Shown one piece after another: positions 1 through 8,282 of a DNA stretch of 64,000 bases (the first letter of the stretch is position 1; every line of letters begins with the position of its first letter). The translations under genes and the position numbers were made by a program. The DNA comes from JBKEDS01 sp047975545 (GTDB lineage Bacteria > Bacteroidota > Bacteroidia > Flavobacteriales > Flavobacteriaceae). The notes beneath the pieces were generated by a model. That model searched no databases, was not told the DNA's origin, and worked only from the letters and a program-made list of their open reading frames with translations. The DNA lies in assembly GCA_047975545.1 (NCBI GenBank), contig JBKEDS010000023.1, forward strand, positions 1 through 64,000, given 5' to 3'.

Positions 1-186
1 AACACCTTCTTTTACCACGTATTTTAAGTCTTTGAAATCCGAATTGAAAATTAAACCAATTAGTGGTGAAACAATTCCGCCCGTAAACGAGGCCACTACT
101 TTGTTAAAGGCGGCGCCCATTACAAAACCTACTGCAATGTCCACAAGGTTGCCCTTCATTGCAAATTCTTTAAATTCTTTAAGCAT
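1..186 (-). CDS. mscL: Large-conductance mechanosensitive channel MscL, N-terminal part (cut by window edge)
   Basis: The minus strand encodes 62 residues starting MLKEFKEFAMKGNLVDIAVG and running off the left edge. This is the MscL N-terminal amphipathic helix followed by the first, glycine- and alanine-rich transmembrane helix (GFVMGAAFNKVVASFTGG), which lines the pore. MscL is an inner-membrane homopentamer that opens under membrane tension to release solutes after hypo-osmotic shock. The family is about 130-150 residues long, so roughly half is missing here. It lies 99 bp downstream of alr on the same strand. The identification rests on the N-terminal signature alone but that region is very characteristic. 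Confidence 0.9.
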   Translation of the reverse strand, partial: MLKEFKEFAMKGNLVDIAVGFVMGAAFNKVVASFTGGIVSPLIGLIFNSDFKDLKYVVKEGV

Positions 187-285
187 AATTTTAAGTTTTT
201 AGTGTTAGAAAAAGCGAAAATAGCTAAAAATAAATTGAGTGCTAAAATTTTTCTTTCAACTGTTGCATTTATCTGTTTTTCAGCA

Positions 286-1392
286 TTATTTCAAAAACAC
301 CCGTTTAACCCGTTGCGAAATGCCGGTTATCAATTCATAGGAAATGGTATTGGCTGTTTCTGCCAAAGTTTCGGCGGTTGTTGTCGGACCAAAAACAATA
401 ACCTCGTCGCCTTCTTCACAATTTATGTTTGTAACATCGACCATAATCATGTCCATGCACACATTGCCTATTATCGGGGCTTTTTGGTTGTTTATGGTTA
501 CAAAGCCCTTGCCCTTGCCGTACTGCCTGCCAATACCGTCGGCATGGCCAATGGGCAGGGTTGCGGTTTTGGTTGTTCCGGTACTTATGTAGCCCCGGTT
601 ATAGCCCAACGACTCGCCTTCGGTTAGGGTATGGATTTGCGAAATAACCGTTTTTAAGGTTGCCATAGGCTTAAAATGTTGGTTTTGCGCTTTGGAATTT
701 CCAAAGCCGTACATGCCTATACCGCTGCGCACCATATTAAAATGTGCTTCGGGGTAATTTAAAATACCCGACGTATTGCAAATATGCAGCAATGGTGAAA
801 ATCCAAGGGCCTTAATGGTTTTTTCGGCAATATTTTTAAAGGTTTTTATTTGGGTTAAGGTAAAGTCGCGTTCGTTTAAATCCTCGCTTGCTGCCAAATG
901 AGAGAATAGGGATTGTACTTTTACCGCCCTTGTTTTATTGGTTTTTTCGGCAATAAAGTCAATGTCGTCTTCATTAAAACCCAACCGATTTAATCCTGTG
1001 TTAAATTTTAGGTGAATGGGGTATTCGGTTTTGTTTTCTGCCGTTGCGGCACTAATAAATTCACATAAAATCTTCTTGCTGTACAAGTTGGGTTCCAGTT
1101 GATATTGTATCAATTCCTTAAAATTTACCGCTTGCGGGTGCAGCACCAAAATAGGCTGCGTAACGCCCGCTTTTCGCAGGGCAATGCCTTCGTTTATATA
1201 GGCTACGGCAAAATAATCGGCGCCCAATTTTTCCAAATATTTGGCCAATTCGCAGGAATCGCTGCCATAAGCGTAAGCCTTAACAACGGCCAAAAATTTA
1301 GTAGTGCTTGGTATTTTGGATTTTAAGTAACTATAATTGTGTTGCAGTGCGTTTAAATCTATTTCAAGCACTGTTTCCTGGGCTTTAAGCAT
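286..1392 (-). CDS. alr: Alanine racemase
   Basis: This 368-residue protein is a fold-type III PLP enzyme interconverting L- and D-alanine in the cytoplasm, which supplies D-Ala for peptidoglycan. The N-terminal TIM barrel carries the PLP lysine in AVVKAYAYG (K38). The C-terminal beta domain carries the second catalytic base, Tyr264, in GESLGYNRGYI, followed by the conserved GNVCMDM segment. Length is normal for bacterial Alr. Its start overlaps the end of tdk by 8 bases, so the two are probably translated from one mRNA. Some flavobacterial relatives are fused to a MurF-like domain; this copy is stand-alone. Confidence 0.96.
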   Translation of the reverse strand: MLKAQETVLEIDLNALQHNYSYLKSKIPSTTKFLAVVKAYAYGSDSCELAKYLEKLGADYFAVAYINEGIALRKAGVTQPILVLHPQAVNFKELIQYQLEPNLYSKKILCEFISAATAENKTEYPIHLKFNTGLNRLGFNEDDIDFIAEKTNKTRAVKVQSLFSHLAASEDLNERDFTLTQIKTFKNIAEKTIKALGFSPLLHICNTSGILNYPEAHFNMVRSGIGMYGFGNSKAQNQHFKPMATLKTVISQIHTLTEGESLGYNRGYISTGTTKTATLPIGHADGIGRQYGKGKGFVTINNQKAPIIGNVCMDMIMVDVTNINCEEGDEVIVFGPTTTAETLAETANTISYELITGISQRVKRVFLK

Positions 1393-2032
1393 TGGTGTTT
1401 TTGTCTTTAGGGGGTATTTCTTCTGGGTTGTTAACAGTCATGTTCCTTACTTTGTCCCGCATCATGGCTTTGTAATAAGCGGCACGGCTTAGGGGTTCGT
1501 ATTCGTTAACCTCGCCCAAAAGCACAAGGTTTTCGTTTGTTGTTTTGCGGTAGCTGTACTGCGCCAAATTTCCGGTTCGGGTACAAACGGCGTGTACCTT
1601 GGTAACATACTCGGCCGTAGCCATAAGGTTGGGCATAGGGCCAAAGGGGTTTCCTTTAAAATCCATATCCAGTCCCGCCACGATAACCCGTACGCCTTTA
1701 TTGGCCAAATCGTTGCAAACTCGCACGATTTCGCCATCGAAAAACTGGGCTTCGTCTATGCCCACAACATCGCAACCATCGGCCAAAATAGGAATATTGG
1801 CGGCGGCGGGTACGGGCGTGGACCTAATTTCGTTGGCATCGTGCGACACTACCATATCCTCGTCGTAACGGGTATCTATGGCCGGTTTAAAAATCTCTAC
1901 TTTCTGCCTTGCAAACTGCGCACGCTTGAGCCTTCGGATGAGTTCCTCGGTTTTGCCCGAGAACATCGATCCGCAAATAACCTCAATCCATCCAAATTGT
2001 TCTTTATGGTTTACCGTATTTTCAAGAAACAT
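1385..2032 (-). CDS. tdk: Thymidine kinase (type II)
   Basis: This 215-residue enzyme phosphorylates thymidine with ATP in the salvage pathway. The P-loop GSMFSGKT is at residues 21-28, a Walker-B-like GIDEAQFF follows in the first half, and the lasso segment with TAEYVTKVHAVCTRTGN comes later. In many type II kinases this lasso is pinned by a four-cysteine zinc site. Here only one cysteine of the expected CxxC is present (CTRTG) and the C-terminal cysteine pair is absent, so the zinc site looks lost. The gene is first of the tdk-alr pair and overlaps alr by 8 bases. Confidence 0.95.
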   Translation of the reverse strand: MFLENTVNHKEQFGWIEVICGSMFSGKTEELIRRLKRAQFARQKVEIFKPAIDTRYDEDMVVSHDANEIRSTPVPAAANIPILADGCDVVGIDEAQFFDGEIVRVCNDLANKGVRVIVAGLDMDFKGNPFGPMPNLMATAEYVTKVHAVCTRTGNLAQYSYRKTTNENLVLLGEVNEYEPLSRAAYYKAMMRDKVRNMTVNNPEEIPPKDKNTNA

Positions 2033-2118
2033 TTTGTAATTTTAGCTCTAAATTATAAGGAGGCGTAAATTTATTAAAAAAGAAAAGCCCAAAGCGCATT
2101 TAACAAAAAAATATATAG

Positions 2119-2799
2119 ATGAAGAAGAAACTCGAATCCGAATTAATAAGCATAGCCCACAGGATACTAAAACTTACGGGCAAAGAAGATGTTGCAAAAA
2201 TGCACGCCGAAGTAGCGCAGTTATACGAAAAATTAACCGTGCTAAAGTTCGTGCAGGATAATTTCGAGGCCGAAATACCCACCATAGGCAACGACTCGTC
2301 CTTTTTTGGAATGCTGGAGCAAGCCTTTAACAACAATATAAGCGACAATATAGAAATAGGCGACAAAATTTACGTGAACTTAGACGACAAAGACGACGAT
2401 GGCATAATGGAACCCGCCATAGAAAAAATAAAAGACATGGTAGCCTTTATGCCCGATACGGATAAGCAGCCCCACTTGGAAGACCTTACGGCCGATTACG
2501 AAAACCTGCCCGTTTTCGAGCCCGTAAGCAAAACCGAAGCCGAAAAAAAATCGTTAAACGACACCATAAAAAAAACAAGCCTGACTGTTGGGCTTAACGA
2601 TAAAATAGCTTTTACAAAACACCTATTTGGGGGCAGTAGTGCCGATTACGAACGTGTTATATCGCAGTTAAACACGTTTAACACCTTGGGCGAAGCCGTA
2701 CATTTTATGCAAAACATAGTAAAACCCGACTACAACAATTGGCAGGGAAAAGAGGAGTTCGAAACACGCCTTTACGAAATACTGGAACGTAAATTTTAA
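2119..2799 (+). CDS. Conserved flavobacterial hypothetical protein
   Basis: I do not recognise a named domain in this 226-residue protein. It has no signal peptide or membrane segment, so it should be cytoplasmic. The N-terminal 50 residues are charged and helical, the middle is acidic (for example LDDKDDDGIMEPAIEKI near residues 83-99), and the C-terminus (LNDKIAFTKHLFGG onward, about residue 155 to the end) looks like a compact helical domain. I recall similar proteins next to tdk, alr and rsmI in Flavobacteriia, but this is memory and not a search. It is divergent from tdk and 87 bases upstream of rsmI on the same strand, so they may be co-transcribed. Confidence 0.75.
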   Translation: MKKKLESELISIAHRILKLTGKEDVAKMHAEVAQLYEKLTVLKFVQDNFEAEIPTIGNDSSFFGMLEQAFNNNISDNIEIGDKIYVNLDDKDDDGIMEPAIEKIKDMVAFMPDTDKQPHLEDLTADYENLPVFEPVSKTEAEKKSLNDTIKKTSLTVGLNDKIAFTKHLFGGSSADYERVISQLNTFNTLGEAVHFMQNIVKPDYNNWQGKEEFETRLYEILERKF

Positions 2800-2886
2800 T
2801 TTTTTTGAATGTCGAATTTGTTTCGGTATCTCTTAATAGTAGGCCGTTTTAGGCATATAAAAGGATGCCGCTTCAATCGCTAACAC

Positions 2887-3558
2887 ATGAGCAAACTCTA
2901 CATAGTACCAACACCAATAGGCAATTTAAAGGACATAACCCTTAGGGCTATCGAGGTATTAAACCAAGCCGATTTAATCCTTGCCGAGGACACCCGCACC
3001 TCGGGCAAACTATTAAAGCATTTCCAGATTGCAACCCCCATGCAATCGCACCATATGCACAACGAGCATAAAACTACCGAAAGTTTGATTAACAAATTAA
3101 AGTCGGGTACGACCATTGCCCTAATAAGCGATGCCGGAACGCCCGCCATTTCGGACCCCGGGTTTTTGTTAACCCGTGCCTGCATAGAACACCAAATAGA
3201 AGTCGAGTGCCTGCCCGGTGCAACGGCATTTGTACCCGCCTTGGTAAACAGTGGGTTGCCCAACGATAAATTTGTATTCGAAGGCTTTTTGCCCGTAAAA
3301 AAAGGGCGCCAAACCCGATTGCAACTACTTGCCGAGGAAACCCGAACCATGATTTTTTACGAAAGCCCACATAAATTAACAAAAACCTTAGCTAATTTTG
3401 TGGAATATTTTGGCGAAAGCCGCCCGGTGTCGGTATCGCGCGAGCTAACAAAACTTTATGAAGAAAACGCTCGGGGAACAGCAAAAGAAATTTTGGACTA
3501 TTACACCAACAAACCACCAAAAGGCGAAATAGTAATTGTTGTTGGAGGGAAAAAGTAA
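2887..3558 (+). CDS. rsmI: 16S rRNA (cytidine(1402)-2'-O)-methyltransferase RsmI
   Basis: This 223-residue protein belongs to the tetrapyrrole-methylase-like family and methylates the ribose of C1402 in 16S rRNA with S-adenosylmethionine, tuning decoding fidelity. Diagnostic blocks are LYIVPTPIGNLKDITLRA at the N-terminus, LAEDTRTSGKLL near residue 32, and LISDAGTPAISDPG near residue 79. It is shorter than E. coli RsmI (286 residues): the C-terminal helical extension is missing, as is usual in Bacteroidota. The start is the first ATG and gives the canonical N-terminus. It ends 23 bases before the convergent hepT-like gene. Confidence 0.95.
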   Translation: MSKLYIVPTPIGNLKDITLRAIEVLNQADLILAEDTRTSGKLLKHFQIATPMQSHHMHNEHKTTESLINKLKSGTTIALISDAGTPAISDPGFLLTRACIEHQIEVECLPGATAFVPALVNSGLPNDKFVFEGFLPVKKGRQTRLQLLAEETRTMIFYESPHKLTKTLANFVEYFGESRPVSVSRELTKLYEENARGTAKEILDYYTNKPPKGEIVIVVGGKK

Positions 3559-3581
3559 AAAACGATTTTTAACGGAATTTT

Positions 3582-3935
3582 TTACTTTTCAGATATTTTT
3601 ATTAGAGCTTCTATTTCTTCTTTTAGCTTTGGTAAATGATTGAGTAAAATCGACCAAACGTTCTCGTCCGAAATATTATCGTAAGCGTGGATTACTTGAT
3701 TCCTAAACCCAATTATGGATTTTGCTTCTGATATTTTTTGGTTAAAATTTGGCTCTCTTTTTAGAATTCTATTTACAGCTTCACCAATAATTTCCAAATT
3801 CCTTTCCACGGCTCTTTTTAGCATTATATTTTTTCGATATTCAAAAAAATCAAACAAATTATCAAAAAAATAAGACTCGATTTCTTCTATGGAAATTTTA
3901 ATGTCGTACAACCACTTTAAAATTCGTTCATCCAT
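3582..3935 (-). CDS. hepT: HepT-like HEPN ribonuclease toxin (DUF86)
   Basis: This 117-residue all-helical HEPN protein carries the motif R-x4-H-x-Y as R78, H83 and Y85 (RNQVIHAY), the RNase active site of HepT toxins. In characterised pairs the partner MntA adds AMP to the motif tyrosine and so inactivates the toxin. The start overlaps the end of the nucleotidyltransferase gene by 8 bases, the standard antitoxin-first arrangement. Its convergent neighbour rsmI ends 23 bases away. All key residues are intact, so the module may be active. The call rests on motif and context; RNase activity is inferred from the family. Confidence 0.88.
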   Translation of the reverse strand: MDERILKWLYDIKISIEEIESYFFDNLFDFFEYRKNIMLKRAVERNLEIIGEAVNRILKREPNFNQKISEAKSIIGFRNQVIHAYDNISDENVWSILLNHLPKLKEEIEALIKISEK

Positions 3936-4227
3936 AGATTAATTCTTTGTTTTGGTTTATGGACTTTATCAAAATTGGATTTTTAAGTGTTTGTTCTTCC
4001 ACTAAGTCAATTTCCCTGTTTAAAAGTTTTTTTAAACCGTTTTTGAAGGACATGTAATTTTCAAAATACTCCGATAAATTGAAAGCGTTGAATTTTACCA
4101 AAAAATCAATATCACTCGAGTCCGTAAAATTGTTCCCGGCTGCCGAACCAAATAGATATAAGGTTGCAACTTTATGCTGGCTGCATAAATCTCTAATTGA
4201 ATTGATGTGAAATTTCAAAAGTTCCAT
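3928..4227 (-). CDS. mntA: MntA-like minimal nucleotidyltransferase (antitoxin)
   Basis: This 99-residue protein is a minimal polymerase-beta-fold nucleotidyltransferase. The catalytic signature GS-x10-D-x-D is complete: G27, S28, D39 and D41 (LFGSAA, then SSDIDFLV). A third acidic residue is available in REIDLVEE near residue 75. Such proteins act as antitoxins by transferring AMP to the HEPN toxin encoded just downstream, which overlaps it by 8 bases. It starts 55 bases from the end of the exported endonuclease gene on the same strand. The ATG used gives the expected N-terminal helix before the GS motif. Confidence 0.88.
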   Translation of the reverse strand: MELLKFHINSIRDLCSQHKVATLYLFGSAAGNNFTDSSDIDFLVKFNAFNLSEYFENYMSFKNGLKKLLNREIDLVEEQTLKNPILIKSINQNKELIYG

Positions 4228-4281
4228 ATAGCAAAGTTAACAAATTTATAGCTTGTTTTTTTTATTGAATTTAAGGGTTCG

Positions 4282-5337
4282 TTAATCTTCCACTTCCCTA
4301 ACAACATAAACATAAGCGGGAAAGTGGTCGCTAAAGCCGTTGGTAAAACCGCCATCGGCAAAACTGCGCATGGGGTAGCCCTTATAGCGCCCTTTTTTAT
4401 TAACCAAATAATTTTTGTTGTAAATCCCGGCCTTGTAATACCGAAACGACGAATAATCCTTTTCAAGCAGCGGTTTGGTAATAAGTATTTGGTCGAACAA
4501 GCTCCAAGCATCCCGATAAGCCGTAGTGCCAAGACCGTTTTTAAACATACTTTCATAAGGGTTGTAAAGGCCTTTTAGTTTAACCTTGTCTTTATCCTTT
4601 TCGGTTTTTAAAATGGTTTTTAGGCTGGCATTGGTGGGGTCGTCGTTTAAATCGCCCATAATAAATACTTTGGCGTAGGGTGCTTTCATTTGTATAGAAT
4701 CCACAAGGTGTTTTGTTAATTTTGCGGCGGCAATACGTTTGGGGCGGCTTCTGGCTTCGCCGCCACTTCTCGATGGCCAGTGGCTAACAATAAGGTGGAT
4801 GGGGTCGCCCTCCAATTGCCCACTTACCAATAGTTGGTCCCTGGTGTATACGCGGTTTTTGCTAATATCGTCGTATATTTTTAGTTCATGACTACTTGTG
4901 GCTGTTGGTTTAAAAAGTTTTTTTTGGTATAATAAGGCTACATCGATACCCCGGGCATCGGGCGAGTGGTAGTGTACAATACCATAATCGTAATTAATCA
5001 GGCTGGAGTCGTTAACCACATCTTCCAAAACTTCCCTGTTTTCAATTTCCGAAACGCCTATTATTGCCGGGGCATTATTGGTAGTTTCCCTGCCAATATC
5101 GGTCAGTACGCGCGCCATGTTTTTTACCTTTTTTTTGTAAATCTCGCCTTGATTGGCTTTTAGTTCCATTATGGGGCTGGCCTCGTCAAATTTGTTGGGG
5201 TCGTTAATGGTGTCGAATAAATTTTCTAAATTATAAAATGCTATGGTGTGTACCTTAAACGTTTTTTTGTCTTGCGAATATGAAATTTGTAATACGCACA
5301 AAACCAATAAAACAGATAATATTGTGTTTTTTGTCAT
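4282..5337 (-). CDS. Exported endonuclease/exonuclease/phosphatase family protein
   Basis: This 351-residue protein has a signal peptide (about residues 1-21, ending ISYSQ) and one endonuclease/exonuclease/phosphatase domain. Active-site blocks are in order: FYNLENLFD, GVSEIENR, GIDVALLY, VSHWPSR, GDLNDDP and the C-terminal GFSDHFPAYV with the catalytic Ser-Asp-His. The fold cleaves phosphodiesters such as DNA, RNA or phospholipid headgroups. Export points to periplasmic or surface use. It diverges from the TonB receptor gene over a 124 bp shared promoter region, with a DUF5689 lipoprotein beyond. I infer a role in extracellular nucleic acid or organic-phosphate use; a sphingomyelinase-like activity cannot be excluded. 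Confidence 0.88.
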   Translation of the reverse strand: MTKNTILSVLLVLCVLQISYSQDKKTFKVHTIAFYNLENLFDTINDPNKFDEASPIMELKANQGEIYKKKVKNMARVLTDIGRETTNNAPAIIGVSEIENREVLEDVVNDSSLINYDYGIVHYHSPDARGIDVALLYQKKLFKPTATSSHELKIYDDISKNRVYTRDQLLVSGQLEGDPIHLIVSHWPSRSGGEARSRPKRIAAAKLTKHLVDSIQMKAPYAKVFIMGDLNDDPTNASLKTILKTEKDKDKVKLKGLYNPYESMFKNGLGTTAYRDAWSLFDQILITKPLLEKDYSSFRYYKAGIYNKNYLVNKKGRYKGYPMRSFADGGFTNGFSDHFPAYVYVVREVED

Positions 5338-5461
5338 TTCTAAAATGTTATTATAACGTTATTTCAATTACAAATAGTTAATCAAAAGTACGTGTTAATT
5401 ATAAATATCGTAAATTAGGGGTATTAAATTACTGTTATTTATCAAAATAATAAATTAAAGC

Positions 5462-8224
5462 ATGAAGAAAAAAGTACTTGTTTTATTATTCGGGTTATTT
5501 TCGGTTTTTACATTTGCGCAACAAACCCTAATAAAAGGGAGCGTAAAGGATGCCGTTACGCTACAGCCCATTCCCGATGTAACTATTACTATTGAAGCAA
5601 CCAGCCAAAGCCGCCAAACCGATGCTATGGGCAAGTTTGTGTTTTCGGCTAACGTGCCGCTTGGCGAACAGGTTTTAAGCGTTTCAAAAAACGGCTACCT
5701 TACCAAGCGCTATCCTGTCGTGGTTAATGAAAGTGGGGTTGTAGATATTTCCGATATGACCTTAGAGGTAGATGTAACAATAACCAACGCCTTATTTACC
5801 ATAACATTGTCCGACGACGAACTTAACGACGACACCAGTGGTTCCGATAATATTTCGGGGTTGTTATCCTCGTCAATGGATGTGTTTCAACGTACGGCGG
5901 CCTTCGAGTTTAGTTCCTCGTTTTTTAGGTTAAGGGGCTTGGATTCCGATAACGGTTCGGTACTCATAAATGGTATTGAAATGAACAAACTTTACAACGG
6001 CAGGCCGCAATGGAGCAATTGGGGCGGCTTAAACGATATGGTCCGCAACCAAGAGCTAACCACGGGCTTAACCCCTTCGGCCTATAATTTCGGTGGGGTT
6101 TTGGGAACAACCAATATGAACACCCGGGCATCGAACTACCGTCAGGGCGGGCAAATAACCTATTCGTCTTCCAACCGGAGCTACACCAACAGGGCTATGG
6201 CCAGTTATGCCACGGGATTAATGGACGACGGCTGGGCCATTGCCGTTATGTTGTCCAGGCGTTGGGGCAACGAGGGTTATCAGGACGCTTCCCTGTACGA
6301 TGCCAATTCGTTTTTTGCATCGGTTGAAAAACAATTTAACGATAAGCACAGTTTAAATTTCACCTCTATTTATGCGCCCAACCGTCGCGGTAAATCCTCG
6401 CCAAATACCCAAGAGGTATACGATTTAAAAGGGATTAGGTACAACGAATATTGGGGCTGGCAAGAGGGCGAAAAACGCAATTCGCGCATTAAGGACGTAA
6501 ACGAACCCGTGCTTATGCTCAATCATTATTGGAATATTTCCAACAAAACTACCCTAAATACCAATATAGGCTATCAATTTGGTAAAATAGGAAACAGCCG
6601 TTTAGATTACGGCGGTACCCGCTTGGTTGGCGGTGTACCCGTTGGCAATGGCTCCAACCCCAGTCCGGCGTACTACCAAAAATTGCCCAGTTATTGGTTA
6701 ACACCAACGGCAGGTCCCGATTATAGCAATGCGTACTTGGCCGAACAGGAATTTTTAAACGATGGCCAAATTGATTGGAACAGCCTATACCAAACAAACC
6801 TGAACAACGTTGATGGTTATTCTACCTATATTTTATATGAAGATAGAAACGACGATAAACAATGGACCTTCAATTCAATTTTAAACCATGAGCTGAATGA
6901 AAACACCGTGTTAAACGCAACGGTTAATTATAAAACCTTAAAATCCGAAAATTTTGCCGAAATTATCGATTTATTGGGCGGTAGCGGATTTTTAAACGTC
7001 GATGCGTTCGATGGGTTTCAGTTCGACTTACAAAATCCCGACGAGATAGCCATTGAAGGCGAAAAATTCAAGTACAACTACAACCTTAACGCCCATGTGC
7101 TTTCGGGCTATGCCCAAGCCCAATTTAAGTACAACAAAATAGACTTTTACGTTTCGGGCAGCGTAACCAAAACCAATTACCAAAGGGAAGGCCTGTACGA
7201 TAACGAAGCCAATCCCGGAAATTCCTTGGGCAAAAGCAATAAAGCCGATTTTATGGGCTTTGGCGCAAAAGGCGGCTTTACTTATAAATTAACGGGAAAA
7301 CACCTTTTTGATGTTAATGTGGGATATATTGCTCGGGCGCCTTCACTTCAAAATACATTTTCCAACGCCAGGGTTAACAACAGTATAGTACCCAATATTT
7401 CCGAAGAAAAAATAACGGCTTTCGATGCCAGTTATATTTTCCGTTCGCCAATAGTTAAGGCGAAAATTACGGGATTTTATGCCAAGACCGAAGATGCTAA
7501 CGAAATATCGTTTTACTATGCCGATGGCGTAACGGGCTTTACCGATAGTGCCGAGTTTGTTAGCGAAATTCTGCAAGATATCGATAAGGAACATATTGGC
7601 GCCGAAATAGGTATAGATGCCCAAGTAACGCCAACCATAAAATTAAAAGGAGCCGCCTCAATCGGGCAGTACACCTATACCAATAACCCCAACCTAATTT
7701 TAACGGCCAATGCGGCAACCGCCCCGCAAGGTAAAGCTTATTTGAACAATTATAAAGTTGCGGGAGGACCGCAAGGCGCCTATTCGGTAGGTTTCGAGTA
7801 CCGCGACCCCGATTATTGGTGGTTTGGCGCAACGGCAAACGTTTTTACCAATACTTATTTGGATATAAGCCCCATAACACGAACGGCCAACTTTTACACC
7901 GACCCTGCCGACGGCCTGCCCTTTAATGATTACGATGAGGCTATTGCCCGAGACCTATTAAAGCAAGAAAAATTCGACAACTATATGGTAGTGAACCTCG
8001 TTGGCGGTAAATCTTGGAAAATAGACGATTATTACGTTGGTTTTTTTGCCAGTATAGGCAACGTATTTAACGAAAAATACAAAACCGGGGGCTTCGAGCA
8101 AGGTCGAGCCGCCAATTACAGGGAACTGTTGGCCGATGCCAGTAACGAAAAACGGGTGTTTGGCCCTAAATACTGGTACGGCCGAGGAGCAAACTATTTT
8201 TTAAACTTTTATTTCAGATTTTAA
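5462..8224 (+). CDS. TonB-dependent receptor with N-terminal carboxypeptidase-regulatory-like domain
   Basis: This 920-residue outer-membrane receptor has a signal peptide (ending TFAQQ near residue 20), a carboxypeptidase-D-regulatory-like beta-sandwich (about 24-105, GSVKDAVTLQPIPDVTITIE), a plug domain (about 120-250, FFRLRGLDSDNGSVLINGIE) and a C-terminal 22-strand-type barrel ending in FLNFYFRF, the aromatic terminus expected for outer-membrane insertion. It is not of the SusC type because it lacks the SusC plug signature and has no SusD beside it. The DUF5689 lipoprotein follows after a short gap and the exported endonuclease is divergent. The substrate is unknown; a product of that nuclease is a reasonable guess. 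Confidence 0.9.
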   Translation: MKKKVLVLLFGLFSVFTFAQQTLIKGSVKDAVTLQPIPDVTITIEATSQSRQTDAMGKFVFSANVPLGEQVLSVSKNGYLTKRYPVVVNESGVVDISDMTLEVDVTITNALFTITLSDDELNDDTSGSDNISGLLSSSMDVFQRTAAFEFSSSFFRLRGLDSDNGSVLINGIEMNKLYNGRPQWSNWGGLNDMVRNQELTTGLTPSAYNFGGVLGTTNMNTRASNYRQGGQITYSSSNRSYTNRAMASYATGLMDDGWAIAVMLSRRWGNEGYQDASLYDANSFFASVEKQFNDKHSLNFTSIYAPNRRGKSSPNTQEVYDLKGIRYNEYWGWQEGEKRNSRIKDVNEPVLMLNHYWNISNKTTLNTNIGYQFGKIGNSRLDYGGTRLVGGVPVGNGSNPSPAYYQKLPSYWLTPTAGPDYSNAYLAEQEFLNDGQIDWNSLYQTNLNNVDGYSTYILYEDRNDDKQWTFNSILNHELNENTVLNATVNYKTLKSENFAEIIDLLGGSGFLNVDAFDGFQFDLQNPDEIAIEGEKFKYNYNLNAHVLSGYAQAQFKYNKIDFYVSGSVTKTNYQREGLYDNEANPGNSLGKSNKADFMGFGAKGGFTYKLTGKHLFDVNVGYIARAPSLQNTFSNARVNNSIVPNISEEKITAFDASYIFRSPIVKAKITGFYAKTEDANEISFYYADGVTGFTDSAEFVSEILQDIDKEHIGAEIGIDAQVTPTIKLKGAASIGQYTYTNNPNLILTANAATAPQGKAYLNNYKVAGGPQGAYSVGFEYRDPDYWWFGATANVFTNTYLDISPITRTANFYTDPADGLPFNDYDEAIARDLLKQEKFDNYMVVNLVGGKSWKIDDYYVGFFASIGNVFNEKYKTGGFEQGRAANYRELLADASNEKRVFGPKYWYGRGANYFLNFYFRF

Positions 8225-8282
8225 ACGTAAAAATATAGCAATGATGTGCAAAGCATTAAACAAAATAAAAAAGAACAATACT

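Noticed and set aside
1592..2068. 158-codon plus-strand frame opposite tdk
   Set aside because: Shadow of the tdk coding frame; low-complexity composition and no recognisable domain.
4215..4556. 113-codon minus-strand frame overlapping the end of the exported nuclease gene
   Set aside because: Lies in another frame of a well supported gene and contains no family features.
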